The notes under the pieces: generated by a model
What the model saw: the letters and a program-made list of their open reading frames with translations, nothing else
What the model was told of the DNA's origin: nothing
Database searches by the model: none
Program-made: the position numbers and the translations under genes
In this document: piece after piece, positions 56,479-64,000 of the stretch
Numbering within the stretch: position 1 is the stretch's first letter
Layout: every line of letters starts with the position of its first letter
Assembly: GCA_020633515.1 (NCBI GenBank)
Contig: JACKDM010000002.1
Span: 124,001 to 188,000, forward strand
Direction: 5' to 3'
DNA length: 64,000 nt
DNA from: Myxococcales bacterium
Lineage (GTDB): Bacteria > Myxococcota > Bradymonadia > UBA7976 > UBA1532

Positions 56479-56970
56479 TCAGGCGCGGCTGATCCGCCGC
56501 CAGAGCGGCAGCGCCTCGTCGGCGGCGGGCTGGTAGAGCACGTCGAACTCGTCGAACGCCGCGAGCGCGCCGACCGCGTCCTTGCCCGCCTTGAGCGCGA
56601 AGGCGTCGAAGCCACACCGCTTCATGTAGAAGAGCTGGTCGCGCAGCACGTAGCCGACCGCGCGCAGCTCGCCGCGGTAGCCATGCCGCTCGCGCAGCAG
56701 CCGCGCGAGCGAGTAGCCGCGCCCGTCGCTGAACCGTGGGAAGTCGATGGTGACGAGCCCGAGCCGGTCGAGGTCGTCGGCGATCTCCCGCGGCTCGACG
56801 GTGTTGGGCAGCCGCACCCCCACCGGGCCGCTCCGCGCCCGCAAGGCATCCCGCTCGGCCTGCCAGCGATCCCACGAGACGGTGATGGCACCCACGAGCG
56901 GCGCCGCGTCGGCGTCGTCGAGGTGCGACCACTCGTCCTCGACGATCCGGCGATCACGGATGAGTGCCAT
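56479..56970 (-). CDS. DUF934 protein of the sulfite reduction operon
   Basis: 163 residues from ATG 56970 with AAGGAGG seven bases upstream; the start lies 17 bases inside the end of cysI. FPRFSDGRGYSLARLLRERHGYRGELRAVG and YMKRCGFDAF are the hallmarks of the DUF934 (COG3749) family. It follows sulfite reductase in many proteobacteria, usually before cysH, and is presumed an accessory or electron-transfer partner. In this window cysH does not follow; a TauD-type gene does. Confidence 0.9.
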   Translation of the reverse strand: MALIRDRRIVEDEWSHLDDADAAPLVGAITVSWDRWQAERDALRARSGPVGVRLPNTVEPREIADDLDRLGLVTIDFPRFSDGRGYSLARLLRERHGYRGELRAVGYVLRDQLFYMKRCGFDAFALKAGKDAVGALAAFDEFDVLYQPAADEALPLWRRISRA

Positions 56971-58615
56971 ACAGCGCCTCCTTGAACGGCTCGAGCCCGA
57001 GCCTCCGGGTGGCATCGAGGAAGCGCTCGTCCTCGTGCTCGCGCAGCGTGAGGTAGGTGCGCAGCACCGTCTCGACCGCGCCGACGATGTCATCGGCCGA
57101 GAACGCGCGCCCGAGCACCGTCGCGAGCGAGGCGTCGTCGCTGTTCGAGCCACCCACCATGAGCTGGTAGTACTCCTCGCCGGCCTTGTTGATGCCGAGG
57201 ATCCCGATGTGACCGATGTGATGGTGGCCGCAGGCGTTGATGCACCCCGAGATGTTGAGGTGCAGCTCGCCGACGTCGAAGAGCGTGTCGAGGTCGTCGA
57301 GGCGCCGGTTGATCGCCTGCGCGATCGGGATCGAGCGCGCGTTGGCGAGCGTGCAGTAGTCGAGGCCGGGGCAGGAGATGATGTCGGTGAGCTTGTCGAC
57401 GTTGGGCGTCGCGAAGCCGAGCCGATGCAGCTTCTGCCACAGCCCGTGCAGCCGCCGCACCTCGACGTCGGGGAAGACGAGGTTCTGCCGATGGGTCACC
57501 ACGATCTCACCGAAGCCATACTCATCGGCGAGATCGGCGACCGCGTCGAGCTGATGATGGGTCGCGTCGCCCGGCGGCAGCTCGCCGTTCTTGAGCGAGA
57601 GCACCACGCTGCGATAACCCGGCCGGCGGTGCGGCATCACGTTGCCCGCCACCCAGCGGCGGAAGTCGGGATCCATCAGCGTCGGCGCCTCGAGAACGCT
57701 CGGATCCTCGGGCAGATCGAGGTAGTCGGGCGCGGTGAAGTGCCGCCGGACCCGGTCGACCTCACCCGGGTCGAGCACGAGCCCGCCGTCCTTGATCTCG
57801 CGCCACTCCTGCTCGACCTCGGCGGCGAACGCCTCGGTCCCCATGGCATCGACGAGGATCTTGATGCGCGCCTTGAACTTGTTGTCCCGCCGCCCATAGC
57901 GGTTGTAGACGCGCAGGATGGCTTCGACATAGCTCAGCAGGTCGCGCTCGGGCAGCTCCTCGCGGATCACCGGCCCGACCATCGGCGTGCGCCCGAGGCC
58001 GCCGCCGACGATCACCTGGAACGCGATCCCGCCGCCCGCCGCCTCGACGATGCGCAGCCCGATGTCATGGAACGCCACCGCCGCCCGGTCGCGCTTCGCG
58101 CCGGTGACCGCGATCTTGAACTTGCGGGGGAGGAAGGCGAACTCGGGGTGGAAGGTCGACCACTGCCGCAGGATCTCGCAGTAGGGCCGCGGATCGGCGA
58201 TCTCGTCACCGGCGACGCCCGCGAACGGGTCGCTGGTGATGTTGCGCACGCAGTTGCCGCTGGTCTGGATCGCGTGCATCTCGACGGCGGCGAGGTCATC
58301 GAGGATCGACGGCACGTCTTCGAGCCGGGGCCAGTTGAACTGCACGTTCTGGCGGGTGGTGAAGTGCGCGTAGCCCTTGTCGTAGGTGCGCGCGATGTGG
58401 GCGAGCTGGCGCACCTGCGCGGTCGAGAGCAGCCCGTAGGGGATCGCGACGCGCAGCATGTAGGCGTGGAGCTGCATGTAGAGGCCGTTCTGCAGCCGCA
58501 GCGGCTTGAACTCGTCCTCGCTGATCTCGCCGTCGAGCCGGCGCTTCACCTGCCCGCGGAACTGCGCGGCGCGCTGCTGCACGATCGCCATGTCGTGGGG
58601 GTCGTAGCGGTACAT
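56954..58615 (-). CDS. cysI: Nitrite/sulfite reductase, siroheme 4Fe-4S hemoprotein
   Basis: 553 residues from ATG 58615, overlapping the DUF2849 stop (TGATG), with GGAGG upstream. It has the two-fold symmetric layout of ferredoxin- or NADPH-type sulfite reductases: FTTRQNVQFNW and HRQNLVFP substrate-site segments, and the cluster cysteines in IISCPGLDYC and NISGCINACGHHHIGHIG. It reduces sulfite to sulfide with six electrons. Context (DUF2849 before, DUF934 after) matches assimilatory sulfite reduction operons of alphaproteobacteria, so sulfite rather than nitrite is the likely substrate. No cysJ is present. Confidence 0.92.
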   Translation of the reverse strand: MYRYDPHDMAIVQQRAAQFRGQVKRRLDGEISEDEFKPLRLQNGLYMQLHAYMLRVAIPYGLLSTAQVRQLAHIARTYDKGYAHFTTRQNVQFNWPRLEDVPSILDDLAAVEMHAIQTSGNCVRNITSDPFAGVAGDEIADPRPYCEILRQWSTFHPEFAFLPRKFKIAVTGAKRDRAAVAFHDIGLRIVEAAGGGIAFQVIVGGGLGRTPMVGPVIREELPERDLLSYVEAILRVYNRYGRRDNKFKARIKILVDAMGTEAFAAEVEQEWREIKDGGLVLDPGEVDRVRRHFTAPDYLDLPEDPSVLEAPTLMDPDFRRWVAGNVMPHRRPGYRSVVLSLKNGELPPGDATHHQLDAVADLADEYGFGEIVVTHRQNLVFPDVEVRRLHGLWQKLHRLGFATPNVDKLTDIISCPGLDYCTLANARSIPIAQAINRRLDDLDTLFDVGELHLNISGCINACGHHHIGHIGILGINKAGEEYYQLMVGGSNSDDASLATVLGRAFSADDIVGAVETVLRTYLTLREHEDERFLDATRRLGLEPFKEALYGTHP

Positions 58616-58944
58616 CAGGCCTCCACCTCGGCGCGGTGCACCGGCGCGGTCGGGGTCGCGGCGCGCAGGAAGCCGAGCGATTCGAGCGTCGCCTCGGGGC
58701 CGGCGGCGCGGATCCGCTGCTTGGTGTCGACCGGCTCGGGGCCGTCGTCGCCGTCGCGGACCTTGATCGCGTGCGGGTCGCAGACGAGCGCCTCCTGGGT
58801 GCGGGCCCAGGCGATCAGCGCGTCCTGATCCTTGGCCGGGACGGTCGCGGCGGCGGCGAGGCGTGAGGTCCAGCGGCGCTCGGGGTCGAGGTAGACGACG
58901 CTGCCGTCGTGGACCCGGTTGGCGCTGATGACGAAGCCGGGCAT
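58615..58944 (-). CDS. DUF2849 protein, first gene of the sulfite reductase operon
   Basis: 109 residues from ATG 58944 with GGAGACC upstream. A small, Trp/Tyr-poor protein with the DUF2849 pattern ISANRVHDGSVVYLD and AWARTQEALVCDPHAIKV. The family is almost always next to cysI and thought to assist sulfite reduction; its mechanism is unknown. The stop overlaps the cysI start by one base. It is the promoter-proximal gene of the minus-strand operon, divergent from the modA-like gene. Confidence 0.87.
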   Translation of the reverse strand: MPGFVISANRVHDGSVVYLDPERRWTSRLAAAATVPAKDQDALIAWARTQEALVCDPHAIKVRDGDDGPEPVDTKQRIRAAGPEATLESLGFLRAATPTAPVHRAEVEA

Positions 58945-59114
58945 GGCGGTCTCCGAAACTCCGACTGATTCGGTGGGTATTTGAGCGGAGCGCGCGCCTC
59001 GGTGCAAGCGCGGCGGGTGTTTTCTCTGCAATGCTGCGGATCGGCGAGGGTTTTTGTCGTCGGCCGGCCGCCGCTCCCTCGCCGCCGCGCCCGCGTCATC
59101 GCCGCCTTCGCGGT

Positions 59115-59120
59115 GATAAT
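59115..59120 (+). promoter_or_regulatory. Possible -10 box for the modA-like gene
   Basis: GATAAT (five of six to consensus) in the 274-base divergent region, about 100 bases before the modA-like ATG. No -35 at the right distance is seen. The rest of 58945-59218 holds no gene that I can support. Confidence 0.3.
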
Positions 59121-59218
59121 CCGAGCGGCGCGGTCGGAATATCCGGCGACGCAGCGGCGGGACTTTACAGGCGCCGCGCGAGCGAATACAGCCCGATCGC
59201 CACCACCCCGGAGCGAAG

Positions 59219-60019
<801 letters not shown>

Positions 60020-60030
60020 CACAGTGACGA

Positions 60031-60076
60031 GAGATCAGCAGGGGAGGGAGAATGAGATCAGCAGGGGAGGGAGAAT
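60031..60076 (+). repeat. Two perfect 23-bp tandem repeats, G-rich
   Basis: Two identical copies (60031-60053 and 60054-60076) of a unit that starts GAGATCAG and contains GGGGAGGGAG, directly after the modA-like gene. Non-coding. Confidence 0.85.
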
Positions 60077-60078
60077 GC

Positions 60079-60139
60079 GCCGGCCGGCGGCCTGGGGGAG
60101 CGATGAGAGGGAGGGGGAGACACCCGGCCGCCGGCCGGC
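60079..60139. terminator. 14-bp inverted repeat between convergent genes
   Basis: GCCGGCCGGCGGCC (60079-60092) pairs with GGCCGCCGGCCGGC (60126-60139) across a 33-base purine-rich loop. Terminator function for the modA-like gene or its convergent neighbour is inferred from position. Confidence 0.5.
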
Positions 60140-60188
60140 GACATGGGATCGGGCGGTGCGCCCGAGAGAGGGTGCGGCGACGTGGCTC

Positions 60189-60207
60189 GGGGGAGGGGAG
60201 GGGAGGG
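60189..60207 (+). other. G-quadruplex motif
   Basis: Four G-runs of 5, 4, 4 and 3 separated by single A residues. This is the pattern of very stable parallel G-quadruplexes. It lies 34 bases before the stop codon of the convergent Cys-rich lipoprotein gene. Confidence 0.7.
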
Positions 60208-60240
60208 TGAGCCACGCCGCCGCGGGGGAATCAGAGGCGA

Positions 60241-60576
60241 TCAGTCGGTGAAGTCGAAGCACTCGGGCGCCGCCTCGAAGACGAGGCAGGCCGTGAAGTC
60301 ACCGCAGGAGTCTTCTTCGACGCACTCGTTGAGCTTCTCGATGGCACCCTCGCGGTCGTTCTCGCCGCAGGTGTCTTCGAGCGTCGCGACGCAGTCGTTC
60401 TCGCAGTCGTCGTCCTCCTCGCCGGTCGGATCCTCGTCGGCGCAGGAGAACTTCTTGTCGCAGTAGTCATCGCAGGCCTCTTCGGCCCGCAGATCGTTGA
60501 CGGCTTCTTCGGTCTCATCACAGCCGACGGTCGAGAACGCGGCGAGGCAGGCGACGATGGACAACAGGCGCTTCAT
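60241..60576 (-). CDS. Small Cys-rich lipoprotein
   Basis: 111 residues from ATG 60576 (GGAG eight bases upstream). The lipobox FSTVGC gives Cys 19. The mature part is very acidic and has about ten further Cys in a regular pattern (EACDDYCDKKFSC, DDDCENDCVATLEDTC, CVEEDSCGDFTACLVF, ECFDF). This is typical of small disulfide-stapled helical-hairpin lipoproteins seen in myxobacteria-like genomes. No function is known. The promoter at 60649-60664 is sigma-54-like. Confidence 0.82.
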   Translation of the reverse strand: MKRLLSIVACLAAFSTVGCDETEEAVNDLRAEEACDDYCDKKFSCADEDPTGEEDDDCENDCVATLEDTCGENDREGAIEKLNECVEEDSCGDFTACLVFEAAPECFDFTD

Positions 60577-60648
60577 GGATGACTCCACTGTCAGGGTTGT
60601 TTCTGCCTTACGAGGCAAGTTCGGGTGAAGCGTACGCGGCGGGGACTT

Positions 60649-60664
60649 AGCAGCCGGCGTGCCA
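60649..60664 (-). promoter_or_regulatory. Sigma-54-type promoter, minus strand
   Basis: The minus strand reads TGGCACGCCGGCTGCT: full TGGCACG -24 element, GG-N10-GC spacing and CTGCT at -12. It lies 73 bases before the Cys-rich lipoprotein start. Confidence 0.58.
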
Positions 60665-60822
60665 GGAGCCGATCGCGAGCGCACAGGCCGGCGATGTCGG
60701 CACGAGGCGGGGCAGGATGGGACAGCGGCTGTTCGATGGCAGCAATGAGAGGCGCGTTGTGCCTCGACCACTCCCGAGACACTGATACAAACCCCGCCGC
60801 GCGCCCCCTCCCTGTCGCGCGG

Positions 60823-60851
60823 TTGACAACCGGCCCCCGGCGGGCTTGAAT
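60823..60851 (+). promoter_or_regulatory. Sigma-70-type promoter
   Basis: TTGACA (60823-60828) and TTGAAT (60846-60851) are separated by 17 bases, about 60 bases before the symporter start. The remaining 60577-60909 region holds the divergent sigma-54-type site and no gene that I can support. Confidence 0.5.
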
Positions 60852-60909
60852 CCGCCCGGGGAAGAGAACGCGGCGGTCGCTGCGACCGGCGCCTGCGCTC
60901 GGAGGGAAG

Positions 60910-62442
60910 ATGAACCGCTCGCGCTCCGCCGCCGCTCTCGCGGCCGCCATCACCGTGCTCCTGCCGCTCACCGCGCTCGCGCAGGCGGCCGACGAAGACT
61001 GGCAGGCCGCCGCCGATCGCTTCTTCGGCGAGTGGCTCGTCGGCCCGCTCGCCACGCTGCTCTTCTGGAACATCCCCGGCCTCGAGATGCCCTTCGTGGT
61101 GCTCTGGCTCGCCCTCGGCGCCGTCTACTTCACCGTGCGCATGGGCTTCATCAACCTGCGCATGTTCGGCCATGCCATCGCGCTCGTGCGCGGCCGCTAC
61201 GACAGCCCGCACTCCGTCGGCGAGGTCAGCCACTTCCAGGCGCTCACCACCGCGCTCTCGGCGACCGTCGGCCTCGGCAACATCGCCGGCGTCGCCATCG
61301 CCGTCGGCATCGGCGGCCCCGGCGCGACCTTCTGGATGGCGATGTTCGGCTTCTTCGGCATGTCGGCGAAGTTCGCCGAGGTCACCCTCGGTCAGAAGTA
61401 CCGCCACAAGCGCCCCGATGGCAGCGTCATGGGCGGCGCGATGTACTACCTCAGCGACGGGCTCGCCGCGATGAAGCTCGCCCCGCTCGGCAAGGTGCTC
61501 GCGGTGCTCTTCGCGATCCTCTGCATCGGCGGCTCGTTCGGCGGCGGCAACTCGTTCCAGGTCAAGCAGTCGCTCGATCAGGTCAAGCTGATGGTGCCCG
61601 TGCTGCAAGACTCGCCCTGGATCTACGGCCTCGTGATGGCGGTGCTCGTCGGGGTGGTCATCATCGGTGGCATCCGCCGCATCGCGAGCGTCGCCGACAA
61701 GGTCGTGCCCTTCATGTGCAGCCTCTACGTGCTCGCCTGCCTCTACATCCTGCTCGCCCACGTCGGCGACATCCCCGCCGCGTTCGGCGCGATCGTCGAG
61801 GGCGCGTTCGCGCCCGACGCCGCGTTCGGCGGCTTCGCCGGCGTGCTCGTGCAAGGCATCAAGCGCGCGGCGTTCAGCAACGAGGCCGGCGTCGGCTCGG
61901 CGGCGATCGCGCACGCCGCCGCGAAGGTCGACCATCCGGTGCAGGAAGGCATCGTCGCGCTGCTCGAGCCATTCATCGACACGGTCATCGTCTGCACCAT
62001 GACCGCGCTCGTCATCGTCATCACCGGCGCCTACAACAACCCCGACCCCGCCTATGTCGCCGCCGTCGCGAGCAAGCAGGGCGCGGCGCTCACCTCGCTC
62101 GCGATGGGTGAGGTCGTCACCTGGTTCCCCTTCGTGCTCTCGGTGGCGGTCGTGCTCTTCGCCTACTCGACGATGATCTCGTGGTCGTACTACGGCGAGC
62201 GCTGCTGGACCTGGCTCTTCGGCGAGCGCGCGACCATGGTCTACCGGGTGCTCTTCCTCGTCTTCACCTTCCTCGGCTCGGTCATCACCGCGACCAACAT
62301 CCTCGAGTTCTCCGACCTCATGATCCTGGGCATGGCGGTCCCCAACGTGCTCGGGGTGCTGCTCATGTCCAACCTCATCGCGCGCGAGCTCGCCGACTAC
62401 AAGAAGAAGCTCGCGTCGGGTGAGATCCGCCGCCACGACTGA
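60910..62442 (+). CDS. Alanine/glycine:cation symporter (AGCS family)
   Basis: 510 residues from ATG 60910 after GGAGGGAAG. An N-terminal signal-like helix and about ten further helices. Family motifs: FQALTTALSATVGLGNIAGVAIA, GGPGATFWM, KRAAFSNEAGVGSAAIAHAAAK, and GVGS-type sodium-site residues. It imports alanine or glycine with Na or H. The mutM-like gene follows 13 bases on, so co-transcription is possible though not functionally obvious. Confidence 0.93.
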   Translation: MNRSRSAAALAAAITVLLPLTALAQAADEDWQAAADRFFGEWLVGPLATLLFWNIPGLEMPFVVLWLALGAVYFTVRMGFINLRMFGHAIALVRGRYDSPHSVGEVSHFQALTTALSATVGLGNIAGVAIAVGIGGPGATFWMAMFGFFGMSAKFAEVTLGQKYRHKRPDGSVMGGAMYYLSDGLAAMKLAPLGKVLAVLFAILCIGGSFGGGNSFQVKQSLDQVKLMVPVLQDSPWIYGLVMAVLVGVVIIGGIRRIASVADKVVPFMCSLYVLACLYILLAHVGDIPAAFGAIVEGAFAPDAAFGGFAGVLVQGIKRAAFSNEAGVGSAAIAHAAAKVDHPVQEGIVALLEPFIDTVIVCTMTALVIVITGAYNNPDPAYVAAVASKQGAALTSLAMGEVVTWFPFVLSVAVVLFAYSTMISWSYYGERCWTWLFGERATMVYRVLFLVFTFLGSVITATNILEFSDLMILGMAVPNVLGVLLMSNLIARELADYKKKLASGEIRRHD

Positions 62443-62455
62443 CGCCGAGAGACCG

Positions 62456-63265
62456 ATGCCCGAGCTGCCCGAAGTCGAGTTCGCCGCCCGCCGCCTCCGC
62501 ACCTGGGCCATCGGCCGCGCCGTCGCCCGCGTCGAGGGCGAGCCGGGCCGGCCGCTGTGCGACGTCGACCCCGACGAGCTCGACGCCGCGCTCGCCGGCC
62601 GCACCATCACCGCGGTGCGCCGGCACGGCAAGCAGCTCTTCATCGACTTCGACGACGGCCACGTCCTCACGAGCCACCTCGGCATGACCGGCAAGTGGCT
62701 CCGTCTGCCCGAGCACGCCCCGCCCCGCGAGGGCACCCGCCTCGCGCTCGTGCTCGACGACGGCCATCGCCTCGACCACGTCGACCCCCGCCGCCTCGGC
62801 CGCCTGCGCCTGCTCGCCCGCGGCGAGAAGCACCCCGAGATCGACCGCCTCGGCCCCGACGCGCTCGAAGCCTGCGCCCGCCCCGGCGCGCTCGCCGAGG
62901 CCGTCGGCTGGTCGCGCCGCGAGATCAAGGTCGCGCTGATGGATCAGGAGAGCCTCGCCGGGGTCGGCAACATCTACGCCGCCGAGGCGCTGCACGCGGC
63001 GCGGATCTCACCGTTCCGCGCCGCCGCCGAGCTTCGGCCCGCCGAGTTCGACCGCCTCGCCGCCGCGATCGTCGACGCCATGCAACAGAGCCTCGCCCGC
63101 GAACGCGACGACGAGATCCGCTACCTGCAAGACCGCGACGCGAAGAACCCCTTCCGCGTGTATGGCCGCACCGACGCGCCCTGCCCGCGCTGCGGCGTCG
63201 CGATCATCCGCGCCGTGCAGCAGGGCCGCTCGACCTTCTACTGCCCGGTCTGCCAGCCCGACTGA
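62456..63265 (+). CDS. mutM: Formamidopyrimidine-DNA glycosylase (Fpg/MutM)
   Basis: 269 residues from ATG 62456. The protein must begin MPELPEVE, because Pro2 and Glu3 are catalytic, which fixes the start. HLGMTGKW, Lys in RRHGKQLFIDF, the helix-two-turn-helix DQESLAGVGNIYAAEAL and the C-terminal zinc finger (CPRCG...YCPVCQ) are all present. It removes 8-oxoguanine and FapyG from DNA and nicks the strand. In a GC-rich genome this is a core repair gene. Confidence 0.95.
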   Translation: MPELPEVEFAARRLRTWAIGRAVARVEGEPGRPLCDVDPDELDAALAGRTITAVRRHGKQLFIDFDDGHVLTSHLGMTGKWLRLPEHAPPREGTRLALVLDDGHRLDHVDPRRLGRLRLLARGEKHPEIDRLGPDALEACARPGALAEAVGWSRREIKVALMDQESLAGVGNIYAAEALHAARISPFRAAAELRPAEFDRLAAAIVDAMQQSLARERDDEIRYLQDRDAKNPFRVYGRTDAPCPRCGVAIIRAVQQGRSTFYCPVCQPD

Positions 63266-63299
63266 CGCAGCGGGCGCCCCCTCCCATTCGATCGGATAC

Positions 63300-63321
63300 G
63301 ATGGCATCGCCGGGTGCCATC
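63300..63321. repeat. GATGGCA/TGCCATC inverted repeat
   Basis: GATGGCA-(8)-TGCCATC about 35 bases after mutM, another member of the hairpin set found at 15801 and 51708. A terminator role is possible. Confidence 0.45.
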
Positions 63322-63363
63322 GCCGATGCCATTGTACATTCATGGATGCGAACCGACCGTTGT

Positions 63364-63401
63364 ACCGTCCACGGACGGGTCACTGAACCGTCCGGGACGG
63401 T
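63364..63401. promoter_or_regulatory. Repeated ACCGTCC operator-like sites
   Basis: ACCGTCC-G-GGACGGT (63387-63401) is a perfect palindrome; just before it ACCGTCC-AC-GGACGGGT (63364-63380) is a near copy. The paired arrangement suggests cooperative binding of a regulator. The surrounding 63266-63701 region is clearly less GC-rich than its flanks and holds no gene that I can support. Confidence 0.45.
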
Positions 63402-63701
63402 CCGACGCGGGTCCAGAGCCACTTCGGGTCGCGACCGCATCGGTGTATTCCGCGCTGGAGCCGGTGCAGAAAACAGATGACTCGATGGCATGGTGCTTGT
63501 AATCTGCGAGGGTCGAGATATCCAAGATTTCGAGGCAGTGAGGCGCCTGCACCGACTCTGCCGGCGGGATTTCTCCGTCATTGCCTCGCGAGTCACCCCT
63601 GGGGGGGAGTGATACCGATGGTGACTCCTCGCGCCTTCATCGTGGCGACGCCTCGCCCATCGGCGTGCCATCCGTCCATGCCTCTCGAAAGGACCAAGCC
63701 C

Positions 63702-64000
63702 ATGCTTCGCCGCGTGCGTGTCCTCGCGCTCCTCGCGCTCCTCCTCGCCGGGCCCGCCGCCGCCGAGGAGCACCCGATCTTCTATGTCGGCGCCTCGGCC
63801 GGCGGGCACCTCGTGCTCACCGATATCGACCTCGGCGAGCTCAGCCTCATCTCTCGCCCGATCCCCATCGAGAGCTCGCTCTACGCCGAGCTGCGCCTCG
63901 GCCTCGACCTCTCCGAGGCCTGGGCGATCGAGCTCTCGTTCGGCTACCTGCCCTTCGACGCGAGCATCGAGACCAACGACGGCCTCGACATCGCCGCCCG
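63702..64000 (+). CDS. Outer-membrane beta-barrel protein, 3' partial
   Basis: ATG 63702 with AAAGGA upstream opens a frame that runs off the window (99 codons seen). A Sec signal peptide (MLRRVRVLALLALLLAGPAAA) is followed by IFYVGASAGGHLVLTDIDLG and a strand-turn-strand pattern (YAELRLGLDLSEAWAIELSFGYLPF). This is the start of an OmpA/OprF-like or similar small barrel. It lies downstream of the low-GC control region with ACCGTCC palindromes. Confidence 0.72.
   Translation, partial: MLRRVRVLALLALLLAGPAAAEEHPIFYVGASAGGHLVLTDIDLGELSLISRPIPIESSLYAELRLGLDLSEAWAIELSFGYLPFDASIETNDGLDIAA

Noticed and set aside
60625..60849. A 74-codon open frame upstream of the symporter
   Set aside because: Arg-rich translation of control DNA that overlaps two promoter-like sites.
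63314..63502. A 62-codon open frame in the low-GC control region
   Set aside because: No ribosome site, mixed composition and overlap with the palindromic sites.

Overview
The window is very GC-rich chromosomal DNA with long genes packed on both strands, strong GGAGG-type ribosome binding sites and several GTG or TTG starts. Cysteine- and aspartate-rich MopE-type repeat proteins, a Ser/Thr kinase fused to a cyclic-nucleotide domain, two class III cyclases and many sigma-54-type promoters suggest a Myxococcota-like (former Deltaproteobacteria) organism. This is a judgement from gene content, not from a marker gene. I see no rRNA, tRNA, CRISPR array, insertion sequence or prophage.

Layout. 1-5.8 kb: the 3' end of a huge repeat protein, interrupted by about 1.1 kb of frame-scrambled sequence. 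5.9-10.3 kb: an SDR/MBL-fold pair, an AAA-ATPase/nuclease-like protein and a lone polyketide-ketoreductase half-domain. 10.4-14.2 kb: a MaoC-FabG-thiolase operon behind a palindrome-rich control region. 14.2-15.8 kb: a VapBC-like pair and a secreted protein. 15.8-23.0 kb: a 2391-residue mosaic lipoprotein. 23.3-31.1 kb: a five-gene minus-strand operon (HEAT-repeat membrane protein, M23 peptidase, membrane protein, class III cyclase, GH5-like lipoprotein that lacks its catalytic glutamates). 31.3-38.0 kb: the signalling region described below. 38.0-40.0 kb: an amino-acid permease and a small membrane protein. 40.1-43.5 kb: another MopE-type lipoprotein and a rhodanese without its cysteine. 43.6-50.8 kb: tamA-tamB. 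50.9-55.5 kb: stress-type genes with sigma-54-like promoters. 55.5-58.9 kb: sulfite reduction plus a TauD dioxygenase. 59.2-64 kb: a ModA-like lipoprotein, a Cys-rich lipoprotein, an alanine symporter, mutM and the start of an outer-membrane protein.

The most interesting stretch is 31.3-38.0 kb. A bacterial GRAS-domain protein (the fold of plant gibberellin-pathway regulators) heads a tightly coupled operon. It is followed by a heme-NO/V4R-like candidate sensor, a PP2C (SpoIIE-type) phosphatase, an slr1658-like ATPase-fold switch protein, an slr1659/STAS-like protein and a class III cyclase. Converging on it are a stand-alone cyclic-nucleotide-binding protein and a Ser/Thr kinase fused to a cyclic-nucleotide-binding domain. 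Together they could form a complete circuit from sensor through partner switch and cyclase to a cNMP-controlled kinase.

Two genome-wide habits show through. First, at least six -24/-12 (GG-N10-GC) promoters sit 30-90 bases before start codons. Second, T-ending codons are concentrated before GGC or GAC codons that are followed by A or T (T-G-R-C-W), and the same GATGGCA/TGCCATC words build intergenic hairpins.
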